This document shows positions 25,554 through 34,026 of a stretch of 64,000 nucleotides of DNA, piece by piece; position 1 is the first letter of the stretch; the number at the start of each line of letters is the position of its first letter. The position numbers and the translations under genes are program-made. The DNA is from DATKNA01 sp963755755 (GTDB lineage: Bacteria; Actinomycetota; Actinomycetes; Actinomycetales; Kineosporiaceae), in assembly GCA_963755755.1 (NCBI GenBank), contig CAVWLJ010000004.1, positions 329,753 to 393,752 on the forward strand, in the 5' to 3' direction. The notes under the pieces are model-generated. The model had not been told where the DNA came from and did not search any database. It was given only the letters and a program-made list of their open reading frames with translations.

Positions 25554-27358
25554 TGGCGCACCTGCTCAACGCCGAGGGCGTCACGGTCACCTTCGCGGCG
25601 CGGCGCCTGCTGGACGCCGTCAGCCTCGGGCTCGACGACGGCGACCGGGTCGGCGTGGTCGGGCGGAACGGCGACGGCAAGAGCACCCTGCTGCGGGTGC
25701 TCGCCCGGGCCCAGGCTCCGGACGCCGGCCGCGTCACGCACAGCAGCGGCATCACCCTCGGCATGCTCGGTCAGACCGACGACCTCGACCCGGGCGCGGA
25801 CGTCCGGACCGCCGTGGTCGGCCCCGCCGACGCGGTGCCCGACCACGTCTGGGCGGCCGACGCCGCGATCCGGGACGTGTTCGCCGGTCTGCTCGGCGGC
25901 CTGGACGCCGAGGCCGTCGGCGGTCCCTCCGCCCGGGTCCGCGACCTCTCCGGCGGTCAGCGGCGGCGGGTCGCCCTCGCCGCGCTGCTCGTCCGGCGCG
26001 ACGACGTCCTGCTCCTCGACGAGCCGACCAACCACCTGGACGTCGAGGGCGTCGACTGGCTCGCCGCGCACCTGCGGTCCCGCTGGCCGGCCGGCCGCGG
26101 CGCGCTCGTCGTCGTCACCCACGACCGCTGGTTCCTCGACGCGGTGTGCGAGCGGACGTGGGAGGTGCACGACGGCACCGTGGACGCCTTCGACGGCGGG
26201 TACGCCGCGTACGTCCTGGCGCGGGCCGAGCGGGCGCGGATCGCGAACGTCACGCAGGAGCGCCGCTCCAACCTGCTCCGCAAGGAGCTGGCCTGGCTGC
26301 GGCGCGGCGCGCCGGCCCGCACCAGCAAGCCCCGCTTCCGGCTCGACGCCGCGGCCGCCCTCGTCGCCGACGAGCCGCCGCCGCGCGACCGCCTCGCGCT
26401 CGAACGGATGGCCACGGCGCGCCTGGGCAAGGACGTCATCGACCTCGAGGGCGTCTCGCTCCGCCTGGGCGACCAGGAGCTGCTGCGCGACGTCACGTGG
26501 CGGCTGGCGCCGGGGGAGCGGATCGGGATCGTCGGCGTCAACGGGTCGGGCAAGACCTCACTGCTGCGGCTCCTGCTGGGTTCGCTGGCGCCCACCGCCG
26601 GGCGGGTCAGGCGCGGGAAGACGGTCCGGACGGCGATGCTCACCCAGGAGGTGCGCGAGCTCGACGCGCCGGACCTCGCGGGCCTGCGGGTGCAGGAGGC
26701 CGTCGAGCAGGTGAAGGGGTCGGTGCGGATCGGGGACCGCGACGTCACCGCCGGGCAGCTGCTGGAGAACCTCGGCTTCGCCCGCGAGCGGGTCTGGACG
26801 CCGGTCCGGGAGCTCTCGGGCGGCGAGCGGCGGCGGCTGCAGCTGCTGCGGCTGCTCATGGGCGAGCCCAACGTGCTGGCGCTCGACGAGCCGACGAACG
26901 ATCTCGACACCGACACCCTGGCCGCCGTCGAGGACGCCCTCGACGGCTGGCCCGGCACCCTGCTCGTCGTCTCGCACGACCGCTACCTGCTCGAACGCCT
27001 CTGCGACCGGGAGGTCGCGCTGCTCGGGGACGGGCGGATCCGCGACCTGCCCGGCGGCGTCGAGGAGTACCTGGCGCTGCGCCGGGCCGTCGTGGCGGCC
27101 TCCGCCGGGACGGCGCCGCCCGAGCGGGCCGAGGGGTCGTCGTCCGGCGACATCCGGGCCGCCCGCAAGGAGCTCGCCCGGCTCGAGCGCCAGCTCTCCC
27201 GGCTCGCGGACGCCGAGCACAAGCTGCACACCCAGCTCGCGGAGAAGGCCACCGACCACGAGGCCGTGCTCGAGCTCGATACGAAGCTGCGCGCCCTGCA
27301 GGACGAGCGGATGCGGCTCGAGGAGGAGTGGCTCGAGGCCGCCGAACTGACGGGCTGA
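25553..27358 (+). CDS. ABC-F family ATPase
   Basis: A 601-aa soluble protein with two ABC cassettes and no membrane domain. Cassette 1: VGRNGDGKSTLLRVLA, LSGGQRRRVALAALL, LLLDEPTNHLDVEG. Cassette 2: VGVNGSGKTSLLRLLL, LSGGERRRLQLLRLL, LALDEPTNDLDTDT. The C-terminus (~530-600) is a charged coiled coil. ABC-F proteins act on ribosomes as translation factors or antibiotic-protection proteins; the position after ispE is common in actinobacteria and suggests a housekeeping Uup/EttA-like role over resistance. Starts one base inside the ispE stop (TGATG). Confidence 0.92.
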   Translation: MAHLLNAEGVTVTFAARRLLDAVSLGLDDGDRVGVVGRNGDGKSTLLRVLARAQAPDAGRVTHSSGITLGMLGQTDDLDPGADVRTAVVGPADAVPDHVWAADAAIRDVFAGLLGGLDAEAVGGPSARVRDLSGGQRRRVALAALLVRRDDVLLLDEPTNHLDVEGVDWLAAHLRSRWPAGRGALVVVTHDRWFLDAVCERTWEVHDGTVDAFDGGYAAYVLARAERARIANVTQERRSNLLRKELAWLRRGAPARTSKPRFRLDAAAALVADEPPPRDRLALERMATARLGKDVIDLEGVSLRLGDQELLRDVTWRLAPGERIGIVGVNGSGKTSLLRLLLGSLAPTAGRVRRGKTVRTAMLTQEVRELDAPDLAGLRVQEAVEQVKGSVRIGDRDVTAGQLLENLGFARERVWTPVRELSGGERRRLQLLRLLMGEPNVLALDEPTNDLDTDTLAAVEDALDGWPGTLLVVSHDRYLLERLCDREVALLGDGRIRDLPGGVEEYLALRRAVVAASAGTAPPERAEGSSSGDIRAARKELARLERQLSRLADAEHKLHTQLAEKATDHEAVLELDTKLRALQDERMRLEEEWLEAAELTG

Positions 27359-27369
27359 CCGCGGCGAGG

Positions 27370-27876
27370 TCAGCGCGCGTCGTCGAAGGGGCCGACCAGG
27401 CGGCGCAGCTGCGCGGCCAGGGACGCCAGGGACGCGTCGTCGAGCTCGGCGAGCAGGCCGCGTTCGCGCTGCAGCAGGTCCTCCAGCGCGGTGTCGACGA
27501 GCGAGCGGCCCTCGTCCGTCAGGCGGACCAGCACGCCGCGCCCGTCGGAGGGGTCGGGCCCGCGCCGCACCAGCGATCGGCGCTCCAGCCGGTCGATCCG
27601 GTTGGTCATCGTGCCGCTGGTGACCAGGGTCTCGGCGGTGAGCTGGCCCGGGGTGAGCTCGTAGGGCGCGCCGGCCCGGCGCAGCGCCGCGAGCACGTCG
27701 AACTCCCACACCTCGAGGCCGTGCGCCGCGAAGGCCGCGCCGCGGGCGCGGTCGAGGTGCCGCGCCAGCCGGGTCACCCGCGACAGCACCTCCAGGGGCC
27801 TCACGTCCAGGTCGGGCCGCTCGCGACGCCACGCGGCGACGATGCGGTCGACCTCGTCCTGGGGCCGTGCGGTCAC
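27370..27876 (-). CDS. MarR-family regulator
   Basis: A 168-aa winged-helix regulator: helix-turn-helix LTPGQLTAETLVTSGTMTNR, IDRLERRSLVRRGPDPSDGR and wing GVLVRLTDEGRSLVD, flanked by dimerisation helices. Ligand and targets unknown. Its ATG overlaps the tetR stop by 4 bp, so it is co-translated as the last gene of the desaturase-tetR-marR set. It ends 11 bp from the convergent ABC-F gene. Confidence 0.9.
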   Translation of the reverse strand: MTARPQDEVDRIVAAWRRERPDLDVRPLEVLSRVTRLARHLDRARGAAFAAHGLEVWEFDVLAALRRAGAPYELTPGQLTAETLVTSGTMTNRIDRLERRSLVRRGPDPSDGRGVLVRLTDEGRSLVDTALEDLLQRERGLLAELDDASLASLAAQLRRLVGPFDDAR

Positions 27877-28553
27877 CGGCGTCCGGGCCGCTCGGTGAGG
27901 GACGGCCTGCGCTCCAGGCCGGAGAGCCCGTTCCAGGCGAGGTTGACCAGGTGCGCCGCGACGTCCTGCTTCTTGGGCTTGCGGTGGTCGAGCCAGAACT
28001 GGCCGGTCAGCGCCACCATGCCGACGAGCATCTGCGCGTACAGCGGAGCGACCTTGGCGTCCAGGCCGCGGGCCTTGAACTCGTCGCCCAGCAGGTGCTC
28101 CACCTGGCTCGCGACGTCGCTGATCAGGCTGGCGAAGGTGCCGGTGGACTGCGCGACCGGGGAGTCGCGGACGAGGATCCGGAAGCCGTCGGTGGAGGAC
28201 TCGATGTAGTCGAGCAGGGCGAGGGCGGCGTTCTCGAGCAGGATCCGCGGATGGCTGTCGGTGCCCAGCGACGCCGTGATGGCGTCGAGCAGGCCGCGGA
28301 TCTCCCGGTCGACGACGACGGCGTAGAGGCCCTCCTTGCCGCCGAAGTGCTCGTAGACGACGGGCTTGCTCACCTGGGCGGTGGAGGCGATCTCCTCCAC
28401 GCTCGTGCCCTCGAAGCCCTTCTCGGCGAACAACTTGCGGCCGACGTCGAGGAGCTGTTCGCGGCGTTCCTTGCCGGTCATGCGCGGCCGGCCGGATCGC
28501 GCCCGGGCCGGGGCTCCCGCCCCGTCGCCCGAGCGCTCGGCCTGCGTCGTCAT
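27873..28553 (-). CDS. TetR-family regulator, likely of the adjacent desaturase
   Basis: A 226-aa repressor-type protein. The N-terminal HTH includes GTSVEEIASTAQVSKPVVYE and HFGGKEGLY. The C-terminal ligand domain contains IESSTDGFRILVRDSPVA, resembling lipid- or acyl-CoA-sensing TetR proteins. It follows the acyl desaturase on the same strand, and a perfect 16-bp palindrome sits in the desaturase promoter, so repression of the desaturase in response to fatty acyl-CoA is a reasonable inference (compare DesT). It may have its own promoter (TACGGT at 28623-28628). Confidence 0.85.
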   Translation of the reverse strand: MTTQAERSGDGAGAPARARSGRPRMTGKERREQLLDVGRKLFAEKGFEGTSVEEIASTAQVSKPVVYEHFGGKEGLYAVVVDREIRGLLDAITASLGTDSHPRILLENAALALLDYIESSTDGFRILVRDSPVAQSTGTFASLISDVASQVEHLLGDEFKARGLDAKVAPLYAQMLVGMVALTGQFWLDHRKPKKQDVAAHLVNLAWNGLSGLERRPSLTERPGRR

Positions 28554-28579
28554 CGCCCCATCACGTCAGCGGAAGAAGG

Positions 28580-28618
28580 AGGTCCAGGGCTCCGCCGGAA
28601 CGACGACGCCCTGGACCT
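28580..28618 (-). terminator. hairpin between desaturase and tetR
   Basis: An 11-bp perfect inverted repeat: AGGTCCAGGGC (28580-28590) and GCCCTGGACCT (28608-28618) with a 17-nt loop. On the minus strand it is followed by TCCTTCTTCC. It can end the desaturase transcript or act as an attenuator in the tetR leader, since the tetR ATG is 26 nt downstream and a possible tetR -10 (TACGGT) is just upstream. Confidence 0.6.
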
Positions 28619-28646
28619 GCCCACCGTAACGTGTTCGATCCGCGGG

Positions 28647-29618
28647 TCAGGCTCGCTTCGCGGCGAGCCGCTCGGCGCGGGGCCAGCGGACGTCGGTCGC
28701 CCAGCCGAGCCGCTCGAAGATCCAGATGACGCGGGCGCTGGAGTCGATCTGGCCGCGCAGCACCCCGTGCCGCGCGCAGGTGGGGTCGGCGTGGTGGAGG
28801 TTGTGCCACGACTCGCCCATGGAGAGCAGGGCCAGCCACCAGACGTTGCCGCTGCGGTCGCGGCTGGCGAAGGGCCGCTCGCCGAGGGCGTGGCAGATCG
28901 AGTTGATCGACCAGGTGACGTGGTGCAGCAGCCCCACGCGCACGAGCGAGGCCCAGAAGAACGCGGTCACCGCGCCCTGCCACGACCACGAGAGCAGGCC
29001 GCCGAGGACCGCCGGCAGCAGCAGCGAGACCGCGACGAGCGCGGGGAACAGCTTCGAGACGCGCAGGATGTCCCGGTCCTTCAGCAGGTCCGGCGTGTAC
29101 CGCTGCGGGTTGGTCTGCTCGACGTCGAACATCCAGCCCATGTGCGCGAAGAGCAGGCCCTTGACGAGCGCCGGGACGGTCTCGCCGTAACGCCACGGCG
29201 AGTGCGGGTCGCCGTCCCGGTCGCTGAACGCGTGGTGGCGCCGGTGGTCGGCCACCCAGCGGATGACCGGCCCCTCGATGGCGAGCGATCCGGCGACGGC
29301 GAGAGCGATCTTGAGCGGGCGGTTGGCCTTGAAGGAGCCGTGCGTGAAGTACCGGTGGAATCCGACGGTGATGCCGTGTCCGGTGATCGCGTACATGACC
29401 ACGGCGAGCGCGACGTCGCGCCAGCCGAGCCCCCAGCCCCAGGCGAAGGGGATCGCGGCGACCAGCGCGAGGAACGGCACCGCGATGAAGACCGCGAGGG
29501 CGACGTTCTCCCACCCGGCCTTGGGCTCCGTCGTCAGCACGGGCGCGGACGCGCGGTCGGGGGCCGCGGCGGCGACATCGGGCGAGAGGGCGGTGGCGGT
29601 GGCGGGCGGTGGCGTCAT
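28647..29618 (-). CDS. acyl-CoA/acyl-lipid delta-9-type fatty acid desaturase
   Basis: Membrane di-iron desaturase of 323 aa introducing a double bond into a fatty acyl chain. All three histidine boxes are present: GFHRYFTHGSF, VADHRRHHAFSD and ESWHNLHHADPTC. Hydrophobic pairs before box 1 and between boxes 2 and 3 place the active site on the cytoplasmic side. The size and the NxxxH (NSICHALG) near the C-terminal part match delta-9 stearoyl-CoA-type enzymes. Controlled by a promoter with an embedded palindrome; a TetR and a MarR gene follow. Probable job: membrane-fluidity adjustment. Confidence 0.92.
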   Translation of the reverse strand: MTPPPATATALSPDVAAAAPDRASAPVLTTEPKAGWENVALAVFIAVPFLALVAAIPFAWGWGLGWRDVALAVVMYAITGHGITVGFHRYFTHGSFKANRPLKIALAVAGSLAIEGPVIRWVADHRRHHAFSDRDGDPHSPWRYGETVPALVKGLLFAHMGWMFDVEQTNPQRYTPDLLKDRDILRVSKLFPALVAVSLLLPAVLGGLLSWSWQGAVTAFFWASLVRVGLLHHVTWSINSICHALGERPFASRDRSGNVWWLALLSMGESWHNLHHADPTCARHGVLRGQIDSSARVIWIFERLGWATDVRWPRAERLAAKRA

Positions 29619-29652
29619 GGCGATCCTCGGGGTCGGCGGTGAGGGCTACGCA

Positions 29653-29683
29653 ACCGTAACCTACGGATCCGTAGGAATGTCCA
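29653..29683 (-). promoter_or_regulatory. desaturase promoter
   Basis: On the minus strand: -35-like TGGACA (29683-29678), a 19-nt spacer, and -10 TACGGT (29658-29653). Transcription would start near 29646, about 28 nt before the desaturase ATG at 29618. The spacer holds the palindromic operator. The same TTACGGT core recurs before tetR. Confidence 0.55.
29660..29675. promoter_or_regulatory. 16-bp perfect palindrome, probable TetR operator
   Basis: CCTACGGATCCGTAGG is fully self-complementary and lies exactly between the -35 and -10 of the desaturase promoter, the classic place for a repressor. The length fits a TetR dimer. The regulator at 27873-28553 is the obvious candidate; binding is inferred. 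Confidence 0.68.
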
Positions 29684-29775
29684 GACCTGCGAGCCGACGT
29701 TCACCGCCCGTGCACCGGTGGGTACGCGGACCCGGCACACTGGTACCCCTGACCGTGGCCTCCATGCCCGGTCGG

Positions 29776-29847
29776 TCCGCCCTGGTGTAACGGCAGCACA
29801 CAGGCCTTTGGAGCCTTGAGGTCCCTGTTCGAATCAGGGGGGCGGAG
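29776..29847 (+). tRNA. tRNA-Gln (anticodon UUG)
   Basis: The cloverleaf folds fully: acceptor TCCGCCC/GGGCGGA, D stem GTG/CAC, anticodon loop CTTTGGA with TTG at 29808-29810, 5-nt variable loop, T stem CCCTG/CAGGG with loop TTCGAAT, discriminator G. The outermost anticodon-stem pair is a C-U mismatch. CCA is not encoded. It precedes glmU. Confidence 0.93.
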
Positions 29848-29933
29848 CCCTGACCGGGCGCGTCCCGGTTACGATTCGGCGACGGGCCGCCGCCGCCCGT
29901 TCCAGCCGTTCCCGGCGCCAGGAGGCACTGCTC

Positions 29934-31395
29934 GTGAGCTCCACCCGACCCGCGGCCGTCCTCGTCCTCGCCGCGGGCGAGGGCACGAGGATGAAGTCCG
30001 CCACTCCCAAGGTCCTGCACCGGATCGGCGGCCGCTCGCTCCTCGGGCACGCGGTGGCCGCGGCCCGCGCCCTCGACCCGGAGCACCTCGTCGTCGTGGT
30101 GCGCGCACGAGCGCGACCAGGTCGCCGCCCACGTGAGCGAGATCGATCCGGATGCGCTCGTCGCCGACCAGGACGAGATCAAGGGAACCGGGCGGGCCGT
30201 CGCGTGCGGCCTGTCCGCCCTGCCCGCGCCGCCCACCGGCACCGTGGTGGTCACCTACGGCGACGTGCCCCTGCTCTCGCCGGAGACGCTGCTCGCCCTC
30301 GTCGAACGCCACGAGGCGGACGGGGCCGCCGTGACCGTGCTCACCGCCGAGGTCGCCGACCCGACCGGTTACGGCCGGATCCTTCGGGACGCCGGGGGCG
30401 ACGTGCTCGGCATCGTGGAGCACAAGGACGCCGACGAGGCGCAGCGGCGCATCCGCGAGATGAACTCCGGCATCTACGCCTTCGACGGCGCCGTCCTCGC
30501 CGACGCCCTCGGCCGCATCGGCACGGACAACGTGCAGGGCGAGCTGTACCTCACCGACGTCCTCGGCATCGCGCGCGGGGACGGACGCCGGGTGGTCGCG
30601 CTGCGCACCGACGACGTCTGGCAGGTCGAGGGCGTCAACGACCGGGTCCAGCTCGCCACGCTGGGCGCCGAGCTCAACCGCCGCGTCCTCGAGCGGTGGA
30701 TGCGCGCCGGCGTCACCGTCGTCGACCCGGGGACCACGTGGGTCGACGTGCCGGTCGAGCTCGCGCCCGACGTCACGCTGCTCCCGGGGACGCAGCTGCA
30801 CGGCGCCACGACGGTGGCAGGCGGCGCGAGCGTCGGCCCGGACACGACCCTGGTCGACTGCCAGGTCGGCCCCGGCGCGGACGTCGTCCGGACGCACGGG
30901 ACGGGCGCCGTCATCGGGGCGGGCGCGAGCGTGGGCCCGTTCTCCTACCTGCGGCCCGGCACGGTGCTCGGCGAGCGCGGCAAGATCGGGACTTTCGTCG
31001 AGACCAAGAACGCGACCATCGGCACGGGCTCGAAGGTGCCGCACCTGTCCTACGTGGGGGACGCCGAGATCGGCGTCCACACGAACATCGGTGCGGCGTC
31101 GGTGTTCGTCAACTACGACGGCGTGAACAAGGCCCGCACCACGATCGGCGACCACTGCCGCACCGGCTCGGACAACATGTTCGTGGCACCGGTCAGCGTC
31201 GGGGACGGCGCCTACACCGGAGCCGGCGCGGTGATCCGCCACGACGTGCCGCCCGGGGCGCTCTCGTTCAGCGCGGCGCCGCAGCAGATCGTGGAGGGCT
31301 GGGTCGAGCGGCGCAGAGCCGGGACGCCGGCGGCCGAGGCGGCGGGTCGCGCACGCAGTGCCGCCACCGACGACGAGGGGATGCGGCGGTCATGA
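29934..31395 (+). CDS. glmU: bifunctional GlcN-1-P acetyltransferase / GlcNAc-1-P uridyltransferase, frameshifted
   Basis: Makes UDP-GlcNAc for peptidoglycan and surface glycans. N-terminal uridyltransferase: VLVLAAGEGTRMKSATPKVL, then after the shift DEIKGTGRAVACGLSAL and VTYGDVPLLSPETLLAL. C-terminal left-handed beta-helix acetyltransferase: GPFSYLRPGTVLGERGKIGT, FVETKNATIGTGSKVPHLSY, NIGAASVFVNYDGVNKARTT. The one-base shift is at about 30105 in an alternating GC run (GTGCGCGCACGAG), where one missing G would restore VVRAHERDQVAAHV. The GTG at 29934 has AGGAGG 8 nt upstream. The stop overlaps prs (ATGA). Confidence 0.94.
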
Positions 31396-32369
31396 CCGGC
31401 ATCACGAGCAGCAGCGAGAAGCGCCTCGTCTTCGCGAGCGGGCGGGCGCACCCGGACCTGGCCCACGAGATCGCCGAGGTCCTCGGCGTCGACCTCGTGC
31501 CGATGGACGCCTACGACTTCGCCAACGGCGAGATCTACGTGCGGTTCGGCGAGAGCGTGCGGGGCTGCGACGCCTTCGTCATCCAGAGCCACACGGCGCC
31601 CATCAACGAGTGGCTGGTGGAGCAGCTGATCATGGTGGATGCGCTCAAGCGGGCCTCCGCCAAGCGGATCACGGTGATCGCGCCGTTCTATCCCTACGCC
31701 CGGCAGGACAAGAAGCACCGTGGCCGCGAGCCGATCTCCGCGCGGCTCATCAGCGACCTCTACAAGACGGCGGGCGCCGACCGGCTCATGGCCGTCGACC
31801 TGCACACCGCGCAGATCCAGGGCTTCTTCGACGGGCCGGTGGACCACCTGTGGGCGCTGCCGCTGCTCGCGGACCACGTCCGCAAGCGCGTCGACCGCGC
31901 CAGGCTCACAGTGGTCTCGCCGGACGCCGGCCGCGTCCGGGTCGCCGACCTGTGGTCCGACCGGCTCGGGGCGCCACTGGCGATCATCCACAAGCGCCGC
32001 GACCCGACCGTGCCGAACCAGGTGCAGGTGCACGAGGTCGTCGGCGACGTCGCGGGCCGGACCTGCCTGCTCGTCGACGACATGATCGACACGGGCGGGA
32101 CCATCGTCGCGGCGGCGCAGGCGCTGCGGGAGAACGGCGCCGCCGAGGTGCTCGTGGCGGCCACGCACGCGGTGCTCTCCGGGCCCGCGGTCGACCGGCT
32201 GAAGAACTCGCCGATCACCGAGGTGATCGTCACGAACACGCTGCCGATCGACCCCGAGCGGACCTTCCCCCAGCTGACCGTCCTCTCGATCGCGCCGATG
32301 ATCGCGCGCGCCATCCGTGAGGTGTTCGACGACGGCTCGGTCACCAGCCTGTTCGACGGGAACGCCTGA
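31392..32369 (+). CDS. prs: ribose-phosphate pyrophosphokinase
   Basis: Makes PRPP from ribose-5-phosphate and ATP for nucleotide, His and Trp synthesis and for decaprenyl-phospho-arabinose. 325 aa, intact. Signatures: RFGESVRGCDAFVIQSH, YPYARQDKKHRGREPISARL, the PRPP synthetase motif DLHTAQIQGFFDGPVDHL and the PRPP loop LLVDDMIDTGGTIVAAA. The start overlaps the glmU stop by 4 bp. Confidence 0.97.
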   Translation: MTGITSSSEKRLVFASGRAHPDLAHEIAEVLGVDLVPMDAYDFANGEIYVRFGESVRGCDAFVIQSHTAPINEWLVEQLIMVDALKRASAKRITVIAPFYPYARQDKKHRGREPISARLISDLYKTAGADRLMAVDLHTAQIQGFFDGPVDHLWALPLLADHVRKRVDRARLTVVSPDAGRVRVADLWSDRLGAPLAIIHKRRDPTVPNQVQVHEVVGDVAGRTCLLVDDMIDTGGTIVAAAQALRENGAAEVLVAATHAVLSGPAVDRLKNSPITEVIVTNTLPIDPERTFPQLTVLSIAPMIARAIREVFDDGSVTSLFDGNA

Positions 32370-32517
32370 GCCGGCGGCCCTGCGGGGTCGGCTAGCATGG
32401 GGCGGTTGCCTCGGCGAGGGTCGCCGCTCCGAGCGGCGCCGTGATCGACGCGGTGCGTTCGTGGAGCGCGCCCGGCCGTGGCCCCGAACCGCACCGCTGC
32501 CCACGAGGAGAGTCCCT

Positions 32518-33136
32518 GTGTCCGAGGTCAAGCTGACCGCCGAGAGTCGCACCGAGTTCGGCAAGGGCGCCGCGCGCCGGCTGCGCCGGGCCCACAAGAT
32601 CCCCGCCGTGCTCTACGGGCACGGCACCGACCCGGTGCACGTCGCGCTGCCGGGTCACGCGACGATGCTCGCGCTCAAGCACTCCAACACCCTGCTCACG
32701 CTCGAGATCGCGGGCGGCGCCACGCAGCTCGCGCTCCCCAAGGACGTGCAGCGCAACCCGGTCCGCGGCGAGATCGAGCACGTCGACCTGGTGCTCGTCC
32801 GCCGCGGCGAGAAGGTGACCGTCGACGTCCCGGTGCACGTGACCGGCGAGCCGGCCGGCGACGGGCTGACGACGCTCGAGCTGACCACCCTCTCGCTCCT
32901 CGTCGAGGCGACGGTGATCCCGCAGTCCGTCGAGGTGTCCGTCGAGGGCGCCGAGGAGGGCACCCAGATCCACGCCGGCCAGATCGCGCTGCCCGAGGGT
33001 GCCACGCCTGGCGGGCGACCCCGAGGCCACCGTCGTCATCATCGCGACCGGGGGCGCGGCGGAGACCGAGGACCAGGGCGCGCCCGAGGGCGACGTCGTC
33101 GAGGAGCCGGCCGGCGAGACGGCCGGCGAGGGCTGA
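32518..33136 (+). CDS. rplY: 50S ribosomal protein L25/general stress protein Ctc, frameshifted
   Basis: Two-domain L25 (Ctc) that binds 5S rRNA. The N-terminal domain runs EVKLTAESRTEFGKGAARRL, KIPAVLYGHGTDPVHVAL, DVQRNPVRGEIEHVDLVLV. The C-terminal TL5-type domain contains VEVSVEGAEEGTQIHAGQI. A one-base shift near 33003 leads to the natural end LAGDPEATVVIIATGG...GETAGEG (acidic tail) and the stop at 33134-33136. The GTG at 32518 is preceded by GAGGAGAG. TAGCAT near 32392 may be its -10. Between prs and pth, the usual actinobacterial order. Confidence 0.92.
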
Positions 33137-33176
33137 CAGCACTCTCGACACACCGATCGACAGGTCGATCCACACC

Positions 33177-33210
33177 GGCACGGGCCCGAGGGGAACCTCG
33201 GGCCCGTGCC
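33177..33210 (+). terminator. perfect 15-bp hairpin with GGAA tetraloop
   Basis: GGCACGGGCCCGAGG (33177-33191), loop GGAA, CCTCGGGCCCGTGCC (33196-33210): a flawless stem closed by a GNRA tetraloop. No U-tract follows, and the pth ATG is only 24 nt further. It may be an actinobacterial U-less terminator for the glmU-prs-rplY transcript or an RNA structure at the 5' side of pth. Confidence 0.65.
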
Positions 33211-33234
33211 GTTCCACGAGGAGGGAGGGCGGCC

Positions 33235-33861
33235 ATGGCCGAGGACGCCGAGGGGCTCGGGCCCTGGCTCGTCGTCGGGCTGGGCAACCCGGGCGCCCAG
33301 TACGCGGGCAACCGGCACAACGTCGGTGCGATGGTCGTGACGCAGCTCGCGGCGGACCTCGGGGTGAGGCTCTCCGCGCACCGCTCCCGGGCGCAGGTCG
33401 CCGAGGCGCGACTGGCGCCGTCCGGCGGCCGACCGGGGGAGCGCCTCGTGCTCGCCGTCCCGACCTCGTACATGAACGAGTCCGGCGGCCAGGTCACCTC
33501 CGCCGTCCGCTTCTTCAAGGTCGAGCCGGAGCGGCTGCTCGTCGTCCACGACGAGCTCGACCTCCCGTTCGGCGACCTCATGCTCAAGCGGGGCGGCGGC
33601 GAGGGCGGCCACAACGGGCTCCGGTCGGTCAGCCGGTCGCTGGGGACGAAGGAGTACAGCCGCCTGCGGGTGGGGATCGGGCGACCGCCCGGGCGGCAGG
33701 ACGCGGCCGACTTCGTGCTCAGGGACTTCTCGGTGACCGAACGTAAGGAGCTGCCCTTCCTGGTGGGGGACGCCGTCGACGCCGTGACGGACGTCGTCCG
33801 CGAGGGCTGGCTCAAGGCTCAAGAGAAGGTCAACGGGTCGCGAAGGTCGCGTACGGTTTGA
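33235..33861 (+). CDS. pth: peptidyl-tRNA hydrolase
   Basis: A 208-aa Pth releasing peptides from prematurely dissociated peptidyl-tRNA. WLVVGLGNPGAQYAGNRHNV contains the catalytic His; TSYMNESGGQV and the Asp in LLVVHDELDLPFGDLMLKRG complete the site; GGGEGGHNGLRSVSRSLGTK lines the tRNA channel. The ATG at 33235 has GAGGAGGGAGGG upstream. Intact. Confidence 0.96.
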   Translation: MAEDAEGLGPWLVVGLGNPGAQYAGNRHNVGAMVVTQLAADLGVRLSAHRSRAQVAEARLAPSGGRPGERLVLAVPTSYMNESGGQVTSAVRFFKVEPERLLVVHDELDLPFGDLMLKRGGGEGGHNGLRSVSRSLGTKEYSRLRVGIGRPPGRQDAADFVLRDFSVTERKELPFLVGDAVDAVTDVVREGWLKAQEKVNGSRRSRTV

Positions 33862-34026
33862 TGACAAGGCCCTCACCCGCCTTGTGCTTGCGCACTCTGG
33901 GTGACATTCTCCGCCCGAATTCCGCGTTCGGGCCCCGCCGCGTTCACGCGCAGTTCTATAGTCACTCCGTCTGGGCGAGCCGTCGGAGGCCCCGCAAGGG
34001 GCATGACTACGCGGAGGAACTACGGG

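Noticed and set aside
30095..30125. Programmed frameshift in glmU (and similar in ksgA, ispE, rsmI)
   Set aside because: No slippery heptamer or stimulatory structure is recurrent, and homologues are made from one frame. Sequence error is simpler.
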